A stretch of 64,000 nucleotides of DNA from Cryptomeria japonica (taxonomy: Eukaryota; Streptophyta; Pinopsida; Cupressales; Cupressaceae), in contig NC_081406.1 in assembly GCF_030272615.1 (NCBI RefSeq), positions 145,242,091-145,306,090 of the forward strand, read 5' to 3'. Under the pieces are notes generated by a model, which worked only from the letters and a program-made list of their open reading frames with translations, did not search any database and had not been told where the DNA came from. Below, one piece after another: positions 1-11,703 of this stretch (position 1 is the first letter of the stretch; each line of letters opens with the position of its first letter). The position numbers and the translations under genes are program-made.

Positions 1-100
1 CAGGTATAGGGGGGACAGGGATGAGGACAGGGGCAGGGGCAGCCACAGGAGCAACCATAGGTACAAGGGCATGAGCAGCCACATGTATAGGGGGAGAGGA

Positions 101-590
101 GGAGGATGAGCTATTAGAGTTGAGGGAGATCTACCAGGGACAGGCAGATGAGGTCTAAGATCTCGAGTGAGAGAGGGATAGACTCAGGAGACAGCTGAGG
201 GACATTAAGCGGGAGAGGGATCAGGCTATCCAGCATTACACAGAGGCTGAGATAGCACTGAGGGCAGGGAGGCAGGTGACAGAGGACACAGGACTTGGAT
301 ATGCTTATGTTTTGCATGCTGGGGAGAAGATAGGCTATTGGAGAGGCCCTATACTATGGGGCTGTGCCACTAGAGCAGTGGGTTAGGAGCTTCCGTAGAC
401 CATCACAGACAACGACATCCATTGGAGGGAGGGACGGGAGACAGGCATCAAGTGGTGGGGTCATGGGTCCTCCACCACCACCAAATAGAAGGGATAGGAG
501 AGATGATCCTGGGGCAGGTCCTTCTAGGGCTCAGACTTTGTCGAGGCCAGGTGGCTCCGAGGGAGGGAGTTCATCATAGCCTTAGAGGGC
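101..590 (+). pseudogene. Broken ORF: coiled coil plus Gly/Pro-rich tail
   Basis: I do not recognise the family. The plus strand reads as a charged helical segment (RLRRQLRDIKRERDQAI, roughly 175-235) typical of a coiled coil, then a short conserved-looking stretch, then after a frameshift near 360 a low-complexity tail rich in Arg, Gly, Pro and Ser with a run of six prolines. At least two in-frame stops lie in the coiled-coil part (near 175 and 188). The upstream 100 bases are G-rich and repetitive. The arrangement resembles the C-terminal end of a retroelement-associated or mobile-domain protein with a disordered basic tail, but that is inference. Moderate confidence that it was coding, low for identity. 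Confidence 0.4.
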
Positions 591-652
591 TCCCTATGTA
601 TCAGTTTTGTACTATTTTGTATGATGACACCTTTGGGTGATTGTAGCCATAT

Positions 653-1060
653 GATTTTGACATCATTGTATCATGATACCTATGATTATATATATATGAG
701 ATTCCTCCTTGCGATAGCTATATGCATGTGTATCTATGTGATGAGATGTTTCATGATGTATGTTTCTATATGATGCTTATGATATGGATGCAAATATGTA
801 CATGATGAAATGCAATATTTTTTATTCTTTTATGTTTTATATGTTGATGCAAATGTGAATGTAAATGTATGAAATGCATATGAATATGATAATGCAAATA
901 ACTATTTACATGATGAAAATTTAAAATGTGCTAACATGTGTTGTGTGTAGGATGTGATGCAATTGTGATATCTATATGTATGTATGAAATGCTTATATGT
1001 GGTAATGCAAGTGCAACTACATGAAATGCAAATGTTTTTGGTGTGTCATTATACTCAGTC
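653..1060. repeat. AT-rich low-complexity ATG/GATG-type repeat
   Basis: Imperfect reiteration of short units such as atgaaatgcatatg, gatgcaaatg and atgtatgaaatgc, without an open frame of note. Similar short units occur just 5' of the gag start of element A (about 10130-10230), so it may be decayed retroelement leader sequence. Confidence 0.4.
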
Positions 1061-2326
1061 ATGTGATAGCAGGCTACACAGACTCAAGAAGGATGATGGA
1101 GGTCAATCAAGAAAGGGGGATGGAAGATAGAAGATATGAAAGTGCAAGAGCTTCTTGTGCGTTATCATCATTGAGCATTATTATGGCAAAATAGGTTATG
1201 ACAATGGAGGCATATGTTTGACCTAGAAAGTCATTGTACCTGTTTGCATGGAGATAAGACAGACACAAACAAGGAATGCCCCAATTCACACTAGACTCTC
1301 AGTGTCCTCATATCCTTGGACAAGTCATAGTATTACTAGGTGACAATCCATAGGAAGCAAAGAAAAATAGGTGATGATACCCCATCCTCGCCTTTCTAGT
1401 CAAAGACATCCTGGAGATAGAATCTCTAGTCAGAGACATCCTGGAAAAGCTAAAAGACATGTCACCAAAAAGATAAAATCAAAAGAAAACCAAGGCTCGA
1501 CATGTACATCCACTGTAGTCCTCAAGTTTAGTGTCTCTTGTCACTTGTATAAGTCTATTTGATTTTGGTCACAATGTTTACTTTCACAAAAGGATAGATG
1601 GCACTGAACCATAATGTTGTCTAAGTCTGTTGAAAGATTTGATTTGTTGAAGCCCATTGTTGCTGTGTCTCATTTGAAACTGACTGAATCCATGAAACTG
1701 ATACTTTATTGCGGAGAAGATGGAACTTTATTGCGGATTGGTGATGCAAATGTTGCTTTATTGCGGATTGTACACGGATAGACTGAAGAAAACTGGAAGA
1801 AACTGTACTCCTCAGAGGCGATGCTCTCAGTTCCACACCCATTACTAGACGTAGGATTTTCCTTAGCCACAGATAGGAGCTGATTTATTATGAATGGAAA
1901 AGGGGTGAAAAGGGAGGTTTATGAATGGCTTAACCAATCCTATGTAGATCAATGACAAGCCATGATGGGAATGGGTAAAGTTTATTATGAATGAATAGGT
2001 TGTGAGTGTGTGCAAAGTGAAAGGATGAAATGGAATCCTGAAGGAGGGAGGAGCAATGTCTCTACTCATGGTACCAGTGACCCGGTTTTCACCATGGTAC
2101 TTGCCCAGGGCGCCACCGAAGTGGTTTTCATCGTTGGACGAAATGTTTTTCTGTTTTCCAATTTTTTATTTTTTATTTTTATTTTTTTCAATTTTTTTTG
2201 TGTCACAAGGCACCTATTTGCCAGGTTTTCACCAAGTAACAATTTTTTATGTTTTATGATTTTTTGTATTTTTGATATTTTTTAATTTATTTTTTTTGTA
2301 TTTTTGAATTAGGATATTCTGAAGAG
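1061..2326. other. Non-coding stretch downstream of element A pol
   Basis: No convincing gene. It holds a duplicated tctagtca(a/g)agacatcctgga unit near 1397-1445 and three copies of a ctttattgcgga unit (1703-1770). A T-rich tract (2150-2310) lies directly downstream, in element orientation, of the integrase end of element A. This is where a 3' untranslated region and 3' LTR of A would be expected. I found no copy of the A LTR start (TGTAGACACC on the minus strand) here, so the 3' LTR is missing, highly diverged or outside the window. Confidence 0.35.
1703..1770. repeat. Three imperfect copies of a ctttattgcgga unit
   Basis: The motif tttattgcgga appears three times at spacings of about 22 and 30 bases, each in similar context. 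No function can be assigned. Confidence 0.5.
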
Positions 2327-3730
2327 CTATGTGTAAAACCTGCGAAGGTGCATGCTATTGATAGGATCCTCCAGAGGTTCACCCACTGTGGTTGAGAGCT
2401 GATATGCACCATATCCATATGCTGTTGTGATGATGTAAAGAACAAGCCAGTTTGGTTCGAACTTGCCCTTCTTCTCTCCGTCTTGCTGATTTTTAGGATT
2501 TTCTCTAAGAACCAAGTCACCTACCTCAAATGTGTGAGGATTCACTTTATGATTGTAGCTGTGACTCATTCATTGTTGATAAGCCTTGAGGTGATTAAAA
2601 GCAGTTTGTCTTCGTTCATCCAATAGTTCAAGTTCTTGTAAGCGAGAGACCCTGTAGTCTTCATCACTGATAATGTTTTGCAAAGAGACTCGTAAAGAGG
2701 GTAAATCAACCTCAATAGGCAAGATAGCTTCAACGTTGTAGACAAGTGAATAAGGGGTAGCTCCTGTAGGTGTGCAGACACTTGTGCGGTAAGCCCAAGG
2801 TGCAAGATTAAGTTGGATATGCCAATTGTGGCCAGCATCGTCGACTGTCTTTTTTAGGATTTTAAGGATTGTTTTATTAGATGCATCAACTTGACCGTTG
2901 CCTTGGGGGTAATGAGGTGTGGAGAAATGATGGGTAATATGGAAGCAATCATAGAGCTCACGAACATCCTAATTTTTGAAGGGACGCCCGCTATCGGTGA
3001 TGATGGAAACATGAATACCGTATCGACAAATAATATAGTTGAGAATGAATGTAGCAATTTGTTTTCCAGTGACTTGTGTAAGAGGCATGACTTCGATCCA
3101 TTTTGTGAAATACTCTGTGGCAGTGATGATGAATTTATGACCATTTGAGGAAGGAGGGTGAATCTTGCCTATGAGATCGAGTCCCCATTGGCAAAAGGGC
3201 TAAGGAGTCACAATTGGTTGAAGTTCTTATGCTGGCGCATGAATGAGGTCTCCATGAAGTTGACATTTCTTACATTTCTTGACAAACTGATATGAATCTT
3301 TTTCCATATTGGGCTAGTAATATCCAATCCTGATGAGTTTCTTGGCTAAGGTAGGACAACTAGAATGTGGACCACATATCCCTTCATGAACTTTGCATAA
3401 CACAATATGAGCTTCATCCCCTTCTAAACATCTAAGAAGAGTGCCATCTAGACCTCGATGGTATAGGATATCGAATAAAATGATGTATCAAGAGGATTGG
3501 TGAATGAAAGTGCGACATTGATTGTTGGATAAGTCAGGAGGAAGAATATTATTGCGTAGGTATGTGAAAATGGAGCCATATAACGGGGAATCAGGACCAA
3601 CGACACATATCATTTCAGTAGGAGTGATCTCATACGAGGGAACCAAAAGGTTATCGACCAAGAACTCATAGCGGGTTTCATTATGTGGTAGATCGATCAG
3701 TGAAGCAATTGTAGCCATGGCATTTGCGGC
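2327..3730 (-). pseudogene. Integrase of element A (broken)
   Basis: The integrase would join element cDNA to the host chromosome. Reading the minus strand from about 3450, the zinc-binding H-H-C-C region shows as HEGICGPHSS and KKCKKCQLHG. The catalytic core follows (FITATEYFTKWIEV, TDSGRPF, then HYPQGNGQVDASNK near 2900), so the Asp and Glu of the D,D,E triad are largely visible. The C-terminal domain at 2569-2327 reads FEVGDLVLRENPKN and ends HLRRFYT. The last part of the previous domain occupies 3718-3488. Stops (near 3210 and 2970, and before 2569) and local frame loss kill it. It is the last domain of A pol. Confidence 0.85.
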
Positions 3731-3742
3731 TCGATTCTGCTC

Positions 3743-4070
3743 TCACGGTATCTGCTCAAAGTCTAACTTCATGAAATGTTGTTTCAAGTCATCCACCATT
3801 CTTTTGTAAGGCATTAATTTCTCATCCTTTGTTTTGTAATCATCAGTTGCTTGACGAATCACAAGTTGGGAGTCCCCAAAAACATGAAGTTCCTGGATCT
3901 TCCACTGAATGACAATCCTTAATCCAGTTGTCAATGACTCGTATTCTGCTATGTTATTAGTGCAAGGAAATGATAATCGATATGATTTTGGTATAGAATC
4001 CCCTTGAGGTGTTACGAAGAGGATGCCAGCTCCTGCACCATGCTGTGTGTATGAGCCGTCAAAGTATATC
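3743..4070 (-). pseudogene. Second (plant/archaeal-type) RNase H of element A
   Basis: The minus-strand reading contains FDGSYTQHGAGAGI, then CTNNIAEYESL and HVFGDSQLVIRQ. These are the spaced acidic positions (D, E, D) of an RNase H fold of the plant/archaeal type, distinct from the retroviral-type RNase H attached to the RT at 4070-4650. Such an extra RNase H is known from Tat-lineage plant gypsy elements. Here it lies between the first RNase H and the integrase, in the same frame as most of pol. The N-terminal part is just outside the open segment 3934-3743 and includes at least one break. Confidence 0.7.
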
Positions 4071-4650
4071 TACCAAGGCTTTGTGTGTGACACTGTTAAG
4101 ATGGATTCATCTGGAAATTCCGAAGTTAGAGGAACATCATCTATCATGGGAGCATCTGCTAATTGATCTGCGATAGCTTGTCCTTTTATTGCTTTTCTGT
4201 CCACATATTCAATGTCGAATTCACTCAAGAGAATCATCCATTTGGCTAGTCGACTAGTAAGCGTTGCTTTATTAAGAAGGTATTTCAATGGATTGATCCT
4301 TGCGACCAACTTAGTTTTATGAGTTAGCATGCAAAGTCATAATTTCTGTGAAGCAAAGACCACATCGAGACACACACGCTCAATTGGTGTGTAGTTTAGC
4401 TCATATCCCACCAATGTGCGACTGATGTAGTAGACTGCCTTTTCTTTGCCCTCAGCAACCTGTTGTGCTAAGAGTGCCCCCAGTGCTGTTGAAGTAGTTG
4501 ATATGTATAGTAATAGACCTGAAACTGGTGGCATCAAGATTGGTGGAATTAGAAGATAATCTTTGAGTATCTAGAAAGCTTGTTGGCAATTATCATCCCA
4601 TTTGAATTTGATGTTTTTGTGTAGCAAATGCTGAAAAGGATTACATTTAT
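4070..4650 (-). pseudogene. RNase H linked to RT of element A
   Basis: The minus strand reads YISTTSTALGALLAQ, KAVYYISRTLVGYELNYTPIE and then, after a stop near 4336, a tail with WMILLSEFDIEYVDRK. This is the usual gypsy RNase H that degrades the RNA template during reverse transcription; the pattern ALGALLAQ...YYISRTL...NYTPIE is diagnostic. Stops separate it from the RT at 4703 and split it in two. It sits directly between RT and the second RNase H. Confidence 0.8.
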
Positions 4651-4702
4651 CTGCAAGTTGTGCTATGAATCTTCATATGGACTGGAGTCTCCCTTGCAAA
4701 GA

Positions 4703-5461
4703 TCAAAGTTGGCTGATATTTATTGGTGGTTGCATCTCTAGGATGGCCTTTACTTTTGCTGGATCGGCTTCGATTCCTCTTTTTGAGACAATGAATCCCA
4801 GGAGCTTCCCGGAGGTTACTCCAAAGACACATTTCTTGGGGTTTAACCTTACTTTGTATTTTTCCAACCAATTAAAAATGACTGAAAGTATATCCAAATG
4901 TGCATCTCTGTCTATTGATTTGCCCAAGAGGTCGTCAACATAATCTTCCATAGTAACGTGCATGAGATCATGAAATATAGTAGTCATGGCTCTTTGATAT
5001 GTAGCACCTGCATTTTTTAGCCCAAAGGGCATGACATTCCAGCAGAGAGTTCCCCAAGGACAAGTGAATGCTATTTTGTGCTGATCCTCGGATGTGATTT
5101 TTATTTGATTATAACCAGAGAATCCATCCATCAAAGATAACATCGCATGACCTACTGTGAGATCTACAATCAAGTCAATGTTTGGTAATGGAAAGTCATC
5201 CTTAGGACAAGCTTTGTTGATGTCTCTGAAATCTGTACATATTCTGATGCTACAGTCTAGTTTACTGATAGGCACTAAGTTGGAGATCCATTCAGGATAA
5301 TCAATTGGGTGTATGAATCCGACATCCAATAATTTTTCAAGCTCTGCTTTGACTAATAATGCCACTTGTGGATGCATCTTTCTTAATTTCCATTTCATTG
5401 GTTTTGCCCCCGGTTTAATTGTCAAATGATGCATTACCAAACCCGGATCCAATCCATGCAT
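4703..5461 (-). pseudogene. Reverse transcriptase of element A
   Basis: The 252-codon open segment covers the RT palm and fingers. Visible motifs in order are KLLDVGFIHPIDYPEW, ICTDFRDINKACPKDDFPLP, LMDGFSGYNQIKI, CWNVMPFGLKNAGATYQRAM and the catalytic box DYVDDLLG, followed by RLNPKKCVFG and GFIVSKRGIE. All catalytic aspartates are present. It copies element RNA into DNA in the virus-like particle. The open frame ends at a stop at 4703 before the RNase H. The upstream linker (6187-5519) is in the same frame, so RT was part of one polyprotein. Confidence 0.9.
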
Positions 5462-5518
5462 ATCAGAGTATGACCATGCAAAATTGATTTGTCGCTCTAT
5501 GAAGAAACTTATGAACTT

Positions 5519-6187
5519 TTATCTTTCTGCCTCTGTCAGGGATTGAGCCAGGAATATGTTATGTGGAATTTCTTCTGTACCAATGTTTGTTTTGATGGTC
5601 TCCTCTACCAACATAGATGATTTTTCTTCATATGATGCTGGGAGAATGTCGAGCCTTCCATCCTCGGGTGCCTCAAAGAGGTTTTCGCCCTTAGATACGT
5701 CCTTTCTTTTTACTTTTTTGGGGTCAGATAGCGCCACCATGTGGTTTTCACCATAAAACCCTTGATTTGTTTTTATTTTTATGTTTTTGCGACTGGAAGG
5801 CTCGACACCCTCACCAAAATATGCCACGCTATTGAGTTCTATAGTGTATCCCGCCTTATGGTCCCCAGGGGGAAGATCATCTCGTATGCCTAGATAGTTA
5901 ATAAAGGCTTCATCATTTTGGAATGTGTCGAACTGTGTCAGTCCTTCATGGTCCCAGTCAATAAGTTGGTGGTGAACAAGGGGAAGGCCTTTGATATCTT
6001 CAAAGTTAGTGGGGCTAAGGGTGAAGATGCAGTTATATTCAATTATGTCGAGGTAGTTATCGAGGTCATCATTGGAACTCTCCTCATCCATCTCGATCAT
6101 GAACGAATCCAAATTGTCAGCACTAGTAGCGCATTCCAGGACAGGTGTTCTCATTCTTCGTGATTTCGACCTAGAACCTAGAGGCAA
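5519..6187 (-). pseudogene. Protease-RT linker region of element A
   Basis: An acidic, poorly conserved 222-codon segment in the same frame as the RT. It contains NYLDIIEYNCIF, DWDHEGLTQFDTF and GYTIELNSVAYFGEG. I know no enzymatic domain here; gypsy elements of the Tat group commonly have such a spacer before RT. The N-terminal part (MIEMDEESSNDDLDNYLDII) is strongly acidic. A single stop at 5519 separates it from RT. Confidence 0.65.
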
Positions 6188-6396
6188 GGACTGTGTGGGA
6201 TCCTCAGGGGTTGTACTTTGAATTTTCTATAAAATTCCTCTTCTTCTATGGGTTCACCTGGTTCTCTGAATGTCTTGGTGAGTTCATAGTCACTGGAGGA
6301 TTTGTTTGAATCCCATTCTCATTCATTGGAGTCTGTGGAATAGCAATTCTCTTGTTGAATTTTGGTAGCTTTGATTTGTAATGCTTCTTTTGTCTT

Positions 6397-6722
6397 TCAA
6401 ATGTTTTTCTTGGAAGACATGAAACCAAGTCCTTTTGAGCGTTCCTTTTTGAATGTCAATTCAAGTTGTAAAGGTTCAATGATGCCTTCCTTTCTTAAGC
6501 CAAGAGGACTTTTGCCATTATACCCAAATTTTTGTAGGATCTTGAACCCTTTGCCATATTTTTCACATGGTAGGATGATGTGATCTTGTGTATCATTTTC
6601 AGGGTCTTTGTAAAGCATTTTGTATAAGTCTTCTTCTTCCAGTTCACCCCATCTTTGAAAGATAGTAGGCTCCTATTTGAGTATAATGATAGATACCTGC
6701 TTATTAGGATGCGGTCTTCCAT
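6397..6722 (-). pseudogene. G-patch-like segment in element A polyprotein
   Basis: The minus strand reads YGKGFKILQKFGYNGKSPLG, then a short spacer and KERSKGLGF. The spaced glycines and aromatic residues follow the G-patch pattern (hhxxxGaxGxxGxGxxxxG...GhG), an RNA-binding module known in splicing factors and in some retroviral polyproteins. The segment lies between protease and the RT linker. A frameshift near 6620-6650 separates the upstream part (open 6722-6495, frame of gag) from the domain (6618-6397). Assignment is by motif only. Confidence 0.55.
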
Positions 6723-6839
6723 ATTCTTTTGGTGAACTCCTAACTTGTTGTAAGCACATGGTTTGATTCAAAGTGTATTCACCCATGCCCTTGTCCTGAT
6801 ATTTCCCTTTAAGCTCACCTTGTTTTGATGTCGAAGGTT

Positions 6840-7290
6840 TTAATGATTCAGGATCAATGTATGCAGAAGAGGGATAGCTTCCCTATTACTCAGAATGATC
6901 GTCTCAGTTTTTGGTCTCAAGTTATTGCAGTATATGAATGGATAAGGACCACCATTAACTGTTATTTCAACTCCATTGTGAGGAACCTTAATGCATTGGT
7001 GATATGTAGATGGGACTGCCCTCATTTCATGAATCCAAGGATGTCCTAGTAATATATTGTATGTGAGATCCAGGTCTAGGACTTGACAAACCACATCCTT
7101 TGTAACTTGCCCAACTCTGAGAGGCAAGGTGACTGTGCCTTTGGATGAATGCTCTTCATCATCATATGCCTTGATGGTAATTTTGTTTGTATAATTCACA
7201 GCTTTATCTGAATATCCCAATTGTTTAATAGTGCTCAATGTGCAAATGTTTAGACCTGCTCCTCCATCTATTAGGACTCATTTTATTCGA
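6840..7290 (-). pseudogene. Aspartic protease of element A
   Basis: The active-site stretch reads VLIDGGAGLNIC (minus strand, about 7270-7235), a variant of the D-(S/T)-G motif. The second conserved region is YNILLGHPWIHEM, typical of retropepsins of plant gypsy elements. It would cleave the polyprotein. The frame is that of gag; one in-frame TGA lies just before VLIDGG (near 7275). It is otherwise open from 7238 to 6840. Confidence 0.8.
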
Positions 7291-7412
7291 TGTTTGTGTA
7301 TGAAGGCTTCAATGTGTAAAGGTGCATTATGTGGCTGACTTATAGAGGCATCGTCAGCTTCTGTGAATGTAAGGGAGTGTGAAACGGAAAGGTATCCCAC
7401 CATGGCTTGAAA

Positions 7413-8381
7413 CTAGTCCATGTTCAGATCAGTAGGGACATAAGTGTCTCTCAAGATTTTGTCAAGAATAGCTTTATGTGCGGGGGATATGTGTAAAATC
7501 TCAAGGATTGAGATAAGCGCATGTGTCTTCCCTAATTGTTCTACAGGGTCATACTTAGGTTTGGTTGATGAAGAAGCGGTGTTTTTAGCTGGAGCACCTT
7601 GCAAAGTGAATTTACCTTGACAAGTTGTAATATTACATTCAGAGGTAGGTTTGGAAGAAGATCCAATTCCTTTCAGGACGATCTTGGGTCTTTGGGTAGA
7701 ATTCTCAGGCGTTTTGTCCTTGATGATACTGGTAGAGACATAATTGTCCATTGAAATGTGATTGATAGTTGAATCATAGCTATAGGATGCTCTGGTATAG
7801 TTGGTTTGGTCATCTATGGCTTTAGCTTTTCCCTTGTCATGCTTTGGGAATGGTTCCACAGACATTTCATGTTCTTGGTTGGATGAGTGTCCTTCAATCT
7901 CAATGTCACTTCTATCAATAAGATCTTGTATGATGTTCTTCAACTGATGATAGTTTCCTGTTTTATGGCCCTTGTTGTTATAAAATTCACAATACTCATC
8001 ATCATTCCACCAATTTGGTTTGACCTTTGGCTCATATGGAGGCAAATCTGGAATTGTTATTATTTTGTTTGCCACTAGCTTCTTGAAAACTGATTCTAGT
8101 GGTTCTCCCAATGGGGTGTACTTCCTTTATGATTTGGAAGTTGTTTGAGTATTCACTTGATTGTTTGTAGAGCTTGTTCCCGAAAAAACAATTTTGGGTC
8201 GCACTGTATTGGCATCAACAACACCATCATTGACTGTGTTCTTGTCTTTATTCCAAAATCTTGGCTTATCTTTTCCTTTAAAGTCATCTTTGTTTTCCTT
8301 GAATATCTTAATGACTCCTTGTTCAATTAGGACCTTCTCTCTTGCTAAGCCTTTTTCAATGACGTCCTTGAAGGTGGACAA
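7413..8381 (-). pseudogene. Gag C-terminal part with zinc-knuckle remnant (element A)
   Basis: Two open segments in the gag frame (8381-8127 and 8111-7413) are separated by one TAA. Near 8000 the minus strand reads CEFYNNKGHKTGNYHQL, a knuckle of the C-x2-C-x4-H-x4-C kind in which two Cys positions are now Tyr. It is followed by IIQDLIDRSDIEIEGH, then a Ser/Lys-rich linker and a short conserved end. The knuckle normally binds element RNA during packaging. Loss of the cysteines is consistent with decay. Confidence 0.75.
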
Positions 8382-8423
8382 ACAAGATTTTCTTAAGTCA
8401 TAACCAATGTCTTTGTTAACATT

Positions 8424-9842
8424 CTAGGTGAGCATCTCTACCATTTGTTTTTGTGGAATTTCACAAGAGCATCTACTGGCTAGATTTCTCCATCTTTGTA
8501 AAAATGATGAAAAAGATTCTCCATCCTTTTGCTTGGTGTTGCACAAAGTGGTGACTAATATGTCTGTCTCTATGTTGTATGAGAAATGTTGGATAAATGC
8601 CTCTGCTAGGTCACCCCATGACTTAATTCCAGGTGGAAGTTGGGAGAACCATTCCACATCTTGATCACCTAAGCTTTGTGGGAATAATCTCATCAAATAT
8701 GTCTCTTCTAAAGCTACCTCAATGCAAGCTATGAAAAATTGTCTTATATGTGCCTTAGGATCCCCTTTTCCTCTGTACTTATCAAACTTAGGTGTCACAA
8801 AGTGTGTAGGAAATGGAGGCATTGGAATGCTTTTGTCAAATGGATAGGGACATATGTCTCTCATTGTGTAAGTTGGCTTCGGTGTATTTATGTCCTCCAT
8901 TTTCTTTTGTAAGTCCTTAATTTGCTGCTCCAAATTGTTCTTAGGTGGAGATTGACGTCTTGGACCATACCCCATGCCTGAACCACCGGGTGGAGGAGGA
9001 GCATGTTGCATATATCGATGATATTGATCATACACATGTTCATATGGAGGAGGTCTATAATGATGTTGCGTATATGGACCACTTGGTATAGAGTCATGAT
9101 GAGGAGCAGAATATCTGCTTTGTCCTTGTATACCATACTCTATAGGAATGTCATGAGTTTGTTCTAGTGTGTTGCCCCCAAATTTGACATGGGGTTTCCT
9201 TGTGTCCAAATTTTGAACATGCCTTTGGATATCCAATTGCTCTGGTGGCAGGTCTTTAGCATTAGCATGTGATTGAGTATATTTTTCTGCATAAGACTTC
9301 CATAATGGTCTGTGAAGGTGAGTATCATATGCTTGACCATGTGTGTATGGGACCTCGGGTTTTTGAAACAAAGATGATGGTGATTCAAGCACCATATGTG
9401 GTCCTCTATTGCCTCCACTATTAGGCCTCCTTTGATCCATGTTGAGGTGAGGTTGTTGCAAAGGTCAATTTTCCATTATTTGAGACATGTCAAAATCATG
9501 AGGGATCTTGGCTCCACTTTGTGCCTTCACTTGTAAGAAATATTGTCTATCTCTCCTCATTATTTCCTCAACCAATCGATTAAAACGGGGATCCATAATG
9601 GAGTCTTCCACTTCTGCTGAATGTACAGAAAAGTTGTCCATATTGTCAATGTGTGTATCATTGTTGTTTGTAGTGTCCATGTGCTCAAAATTTGGAATGT
9701 TTCTATAGGCATCCATGTCAGGTAATGTAGTATGATCAGAATTGAAAAATATATCATTGTCATACTCATAGGAACTCATGTTTGTAGACTCTTGAGCCTC
9801 TTTAGTTTCTCTCCTAGATTTTTGGGAACGAGTTTCAACCAT
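8424..9842 (-). pseudogene. Gag N-terminal and capsid part (element A)
   Basis: Starts ATG at 9842 with METRSQ-like MVETRSQKSRRE, a common start in plant gypsy gag. It continues in one frame with a single TGA at about 9464 to a TAG at 8424. The N-terminal 330 residues are Pro/His/Gln/Tyr-rich and disordered. The capsid core at about 8800-8430 reads TPKFDKYRGKGDPKAHIRQF, LFPQSLGDQDVEWFSQLPPG and QRWRNLASRC, matching the retrotransposon gag family. It would form the particle shell. Confidence 0.85.
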
Positions 9843-10371
9843 GAACTATGTATAGACCAAGATGTGTGATACTAGATGAAAATTGAAAGATGAAAATTGA
9901 AAGAGTATGGAAGACCAAGAGTTGGATGGAATGTAAATGAATCCAAGGTGTACCTACAATGTACAAAGTGTAAGACCAAGTATGTATGTAGTAAAGTAGG
10001 TGTGACTTCCAAAGAGATGATAGTTTCTCTTGATGAGGTAAGTTGACCTTGACTCTAGGTAAAACCAAATGATACCCAAAGGTGATAGACCTTGATGAGG
10101 GACCTTGATGCCAAAATGTTGTTGTATGTAATGTGTTGACAAAGTATGATGAGGACAAGCAAGTGACCTTTTGACTCAAGTTTAGACAAATGTGAATGTA
10201 ATGCAAGATGTAAAGCAATGATGGACTTTGTGAGATCCAAAGACAGGTTGAATGCTAGATGAAAACCTGAAGAGATAACCTAGGAAGCTCAATAAGTCTG
10301 AAACTGGTTGTTCTTGTTTGCTGGACTTTAAAAGTTTTTCAATTATGAACACAGATGTGCATGTATACTTC

Positions 10372-10515
10372 ACAGATGCGCTTAAATGACACAGACGTGG
10401 TTCTGTCAGACACAGACGTGTTTTTGAGATGTTGTAAGTGCAATGTTGCTCAAGTGAACACAGACACGTTTCTGCCCTTCACAGACGCGGTTCTGTTAGA
10501 CACATACACATTTCT
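10372..10515 (-). repeat. Leader repeat cluster 1 (cacagacgcggttctg-type)
   Basis: Plus-strand copies read cacagatgcgctt, cacagacgtggttctg, cacagacgtgtttttg, cacagacacgtttctg, cacagacgcggttctg and cacatacacatttctg. On the element strand the core is CGCGTCTGTG. Spacing is irregular, about 19 to 35 bases. Confidence 0.75.
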
Positions 10516-11703
10516 GAAAAGTTTATGCAATTTTTTCCAATCTATGAAGTGACTTGTTGTGACCAAATCTGAATGTTTGACTATTTTCTATGACAAGAGG
10601 ACACAATGTTGATGAGGACTCAATGTTTGTAAGTGTTTAGACTCCAAAAATGACTCAAAGAAAAGTGTGTTGTTTGATGTAAAATTATTTTGCATACAAT
10701 TGAAGACACAAAAGACACAATGTTTTGATGTTTGGTCTTGAATGTTTGATTGTTCAAAATAAGACAAGCACAATTCTTATGGCTGGCCAGGACAATAGTT
10801 GTTGATCCCACATGAGGCTACGCTACTCAGAGCAGATACTTAGATGCTTGACCCCACTGGCTCCACCCTCGACACTCACTTCTCAAGGCAACCAAGCATC
10901 ATTCCCCACGGAAACTCCTCATGGCGAACTTTATATCTCTACTAAGAACCGTATGTGTGTGGGCCTCTCCAGAGGTCCGACCTCCTACCCCAACAACTAG
11001 AAGGATTTTGGCTTCTAAAACAAAAAGGTGCTAGTAAGGGCATCCGCTTGTGTGGCCATACATGTGGCACTTTCAACTCTATAAATACAGAAGGCTCCCA
11101 GCTAGTAGGGGTTACGCCCTACAACTGATCAAATAAATTTGATCAAATGGGTTTATGGGGAGACATAGTGTCGGTATGAACTAATCAGCACACGTTATCC
11201 ATAGTTTTCACCATGAATACAATTGTTTATAGTGGTTCAGAAGAGGTGGGTTTTCCTTGCTACCACTTGGGTCATTCTCTCCTCACTAGTAGTCCTAATG
11301 ACCACATGGGGAGACAGGCCCTCTAAAGATTAAACAAAAAGAGCCTATTGCTCAAGACACAAAAGACACTGGTTCAATTTTAGTGCACCAATTGAACTGT
11401 TTGCTAGTATATGAAAACAAGACACACAATAAGGATCAAAAACCCTTGCCAAGGTCCTGCAACAAAGATCTATTAGTAGTTTGGATTGTTTCAAATGATC
11501 ACCCCTTCTTGCAAGCACACAAGTTAGGTAAATTTTAGATCCAAAAGACTTTGTGAACTAGGGGCCTTCGACAAAACCATTTTGCTTTCAAGCCAAGCTA
11601 CACCAATTCTGTTAGCTAGATCTGAAGATGTTAGCTCAATATAAACTAGATATGAAATCCAAATGATGAAAAACCGAATCAAAAAAACCAACATGCAAAA
11701 ACT

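Noticed and set aside
2010-2285. Open frame over the T-rich tract
   Set aside because: The residues are mostly Phe/Leu from poly-T; it lies opposite and beyond the integrase end and has no homology-like motifs.
4665-4943. Plus-strand frame across the RT end of element A
   Set aside because: Antisense shadow of RT; the minus strand carries all the catalytic motifs.
9835-10218. 127-codon minus-strand frame upstream of gag of element A
   Set aside because: Rich in His/Leu/Ser/Tyr without motifs and overlapping the leader; no start context or similarity. Treated as leader.
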